A model generated the notes under the pieces. That model was not told the DNA's origin, made no database searches, and saw only the letters and a program-made list of their open reading frames with translations. 64,000 nt of DNA from positions 1-64,000 of the forward strand of contig DAOUFU010000073.1 of NCBI GenBank assembly GCA_034429275.1, read 5' to 3'. Shown here piece by piece: positions 60,501 to 64,000 of the stretch. Made by a program: the position numbers and the translations under genes. Position 1 is the stretch's first letter. The number at the start of each line of letters is the position of its first letter. Origin of the DNA: DAOUFU01 sp034429275 (GTDB lineage Bacteria; Chloroflexota; Anaerolineae; Aggregatilineales; Aggregatilineaceae).

Positions 60501-61568
60501 ATGAACCTTTTCGCTCATCGCTCCCGGCTGTGGCTTGTTGTGATCGGCCTGCTGCTGTTGCTCGCGCTGCCTCTGCCCGCGCTGGCGCATGGGCCATCCT
60601 CTGGCGGGGCACAGCGCACCGAGATCAACGGCCTGTTCACCATCGTCTTCTGGATCGCGCTGCCGATCTTTCTGCTGGTCGAGGGCCTGATCCTGTTCGC
60701 CATCTTGCGCTACCGGCGGCGCAGCCGGTCGGAAATGCCGGATCAGGTTGAGGGGAATACGGCCCTGGAACTGACCTGGACCATTCTGTCCTTTGTGATC
60801 ATTGCGGTGGTGTTCATCCTGACTTACCGCTTCATGACCACCAAGTACGAGGCCGAAGCCCAGAACGAGACCGGCATCCCGGACTTGATGGTGCACGTCG
60901 AAGGCTACATGTTCAACTGGGATTACGAATATTTCCTGGGCGAAGGCCAGGAGACCGGCGTCAAGACGACGCGCCAGCTCACGGTGCCCACCAACCGCCT
61001 GATCCTGCTGGAGATCACCTCGCGCGATGTGCAGCACAGCTTCTGGGTGCCCGAACTGGCGGGCAAAGTGGACGCCGTGCCCGGATACGTCAATACCATG
61101 TGGCTGACGGTGCCCGAACCCGGCGTTTACAAGGGGAACTGTGCCGAGTTCTGCGGCACCCTGCACTGGGATATGATCATCGAATTGGTCGCGCTGCCGC
61201 CCGATGAGTTCGATATGTGGCTGGCCGAGCGCGAAGCGGCGGCGGGGCGGTTTGTGGCCATCGGCACCGATCTCACCAGCCCGCTGCCCGCCGGTGACGC
61301 GGCGCGCGGTGAAGCCATCTTCACCGAGCAGGGCTGCGGGGCCTGCCACGGGGCGAGCGCGGGGGCAGGACCTGCCCTGAGCCAGATGATCGAGGACGCA
61401 GCAGCAAAATCGCCTGACGCGCCGCAAGACTATCTGCGCGAGTCGATCCTGCTGCCGTGCGCCGTCCAGGCCGAAGGGTACAACTGCGCCATCATGCCCG
61501 CCAACTATGGTGAGAAGCTCGATGCGCAGGGGTTGGCCGATCTGATCGAATACCTGCTGCAGCAGTAG
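60501..61568 (+). CDS. coxB: Cytochrome c oxidase subunit II fused to cytochrome c (caa3 type)
   Basis: A 355-residue subunit. A signal/membrane helix (about residues 8-28), two membrane helices (about 45-68 and 88-112), a CuA domain and a C-terminal cytochrome c domain are visible. CuA ligands are in HSFWVPEL and NCAEFCGTLHWDM (about residues 213-225). The haem c site is GCGACHG (about 274-280) and a Met lies in CAIMPANYG. This fusion marks caa3-type oxidases that take electrons directly through the tethered haem. ATG 60501 is preceded by AGGA about 10 bases away. It opens the coxBAC operon. Confidence 0.95.
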   Translation: MNLFAHRSRLWLVVIGLLLLLALPLPALAHGPSSGGAQRTEINGLFTIVFWIALPIFLLVEGLILFAILRYRRRSRSEMPDQVEGNTALELTWTILSFVIIAVVFILTYRFMTTKYEAEAQNETGIPDLMVHVEGYMFNWDYEYFLGEGQETGVKTTRQLTVPTNRLILLEITSRDVQHSFWVPELAGKVDAVPGYVNTMWLTVPEPGVYKGNCAEFCGTLHWDMIIELVALPPDEFDMWLAEREAAAGRFVAIGTDLTSPLPAGDAARGEAIFTEQGCGACHGASAGAGPALSQMIEDAAAKSPDAPQDYLRESILLPCAVQAEGYNCAIMPANYGEKLDAQGLADLIEYLLQQ

Positions 61569-61595
61569 CAGCGATTATACGGAGAGAACCCAATC

Positions 61596-63232
<1,637 letters not shown>

Positions 63233-63236
<4 letters not shown>

Positions 63237-64000
63237 GCGACGTTTCGAGCGTTTCCGACCGCCTGCACGAGCAGCACGAGCAGCCCGCTGATATTCACCT
63301 GCCGCCGCCCAGCATCGCCCCGCTGATCGTGGGGGTGGGCGTGGTGCTGGCTGGGCTGGGGCTGCTGGTTCCTCCCATGCTGATTGTGGGGGCCGTGGTG
63401 ATGCTGGTCGGCGTGTGGAAGATGGCCCACTTTCCACAGCTTGATCTGCACGAGGTGCATCTCACCTTCCTTGAAAATCGCAAGCTGGGAATGTGGGCGT
63501 TTCTGGCCTCCGAAGTGATGTTCTTCGCCTCACTGATCGGCACGTTCATCGCCTTCAAGATCAATCACGATAACTTCGCCGAGGTCAACGAGCTGCTGAA
63601 TCTTCCGCTGGCGACGCTGGGCACTTCGGTGCTGATCGTCAGCAGCTTCGCGGTCGTGATGGCGCTCGAATCGATCCAGTCAGACGATTTTCGGGTATTT
63701 CGCAACTGGATGCTAATCACCCTGGTGTTGGGCTTGAGCTTCATTGGCGTACAGGCCCTGGAATGGACCGAGCTGCTGCATCACGACATCACTGCCGAAA
63801 CTGTGTTTGGCACGGTGTTTTACCTGACGACCGGCTTCCACGGCCTGCACGTGCTGGGCGGCATCGGCTGGATGCTGCTGCTGCTGGTCAAGGCTGCGCG
63901 GGGCGAATATTCCGCCTCGAATTCACTTGGCGTTGAGTTGTTCGGTCTTTACTGGCACTTCGTGGATATTGTGTGGATCGTGCTGTTCACGGTCATCTAC
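63233..64000 (+). CDS. coxC: Cytochrome c oxidase subunit III (truncated by the window edge)
   Basis: ATG 63233 overlaps the coxA stop (ATGA). The 256 codons present end in LYWHFVDIVWIVLFTVIY, which is the last helix of subunit III, so only a few residues are missing. FHGLHV and YWHFVD are family motifs. The first 80 residues add two membrane helices ahead of the standard KLGMWAFLASEVMFF start, with a Pro-rich linker. That extension is not part of a minimal CoxC and may represent a fused small oxidase subunit. Confidence 0.92.

Overview
The window is a GC-rich bacterial chromosome segment with tightly packed operons, ATGA/GTGA overlaps and frequent GTG/TTG starts. I see no phage, transposon, CRISPR or plasmid genes. 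The gene set points to Chloroflexota, probably an Anaerolineae-like facultative heterotroph: a caa3-type (A2) cytochrome oxidase, a bidirectional NAD-linked hydrogenase, many ROK/LacI-controlled sugar genes, GAF-rich sensor kinases, a sortase-like protein and F420-type LLM oxidoreductases. The phylum is inferred from gene content, since no rRNA gene is present.

Layout. 1-1804: a secreted P-domain plus tandem Ig/cadherin-like repeat protein running off the left edge; its reading frame has an in-frame TAG where a repeat unit carries Glu. 2152-6230: a YesL-like membrane protein, a GH95 alpha-L-fucosidase and a TolB-like propeller. 6267-11402: a SpoIIE-type phosphatase with a vestigial GspE-like N-terminus, a family-5 solute-binding protein and a LacI repressor. 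11605-22424: cyclase/arylformamidase-like hydrolase, PIG-L deacetylase, ROK-like kinase, SIS isomerase/deaminase, two ROK regulators, an RbsC-like permease, a tandem-duplicated sugar-binding protein and a CheY-like receiver. This looks like an amino-sugar/sugar-derivative region, with clear promoters and operator dyads ahead of the SIS-ROK operon and the second ROK gene. 22471-26333: a two-component system. 26582-28904: a GNAT / unknown / methyltransferase operon. 28901-33853: a tandem esterase whose first domain has lost its catalytic residues, and a HerA/DUF87-like ATPase.

34015-39374 (minus strand) is a complete hoxEFUYH-hoxW operon for an NAD(P)-linked [NiFe] hydrogenase, preceded by a Rex-like dyad. 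39640-40524 is an acyl-ACP thioesterase.

40579-50833 is the most striking part: an 11-gene aromatic amino-acid superoperon (aroH, aroF, tyrA, aroA, aroE, tyrS, aroC, aroK, aroB, aroQ, pheA). It encodes all seven shikimate steps, chorismate mutase, both prephenate branches and tyrosyl-tRNA synthetase. Ahead of it lies what reads as a classical ribosome-mediated attenuator: an extended -10 promoter, a 40-codon leader peptide whose codons 22-28 read Phe-Gly-Phe-Tyr-Tyr-Tyr-Phe, mutually exclusive 1:2, 2:3 and 3:4 pairings, and a terminator with eight Us.

50917-60111 carries a sortase-like protein, a small membrane protein, a NarL-type histidine kinase, tRNA-Val(CAC), a small conserved-looking protein, a HAD phosphatase, an LLM oxidoreductase and two convergent MFS transporters. 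60501-64000 is a coxB-coxA-coxC operon, with CoxB fused to cytochrome c and CoxC cut by the right edge.
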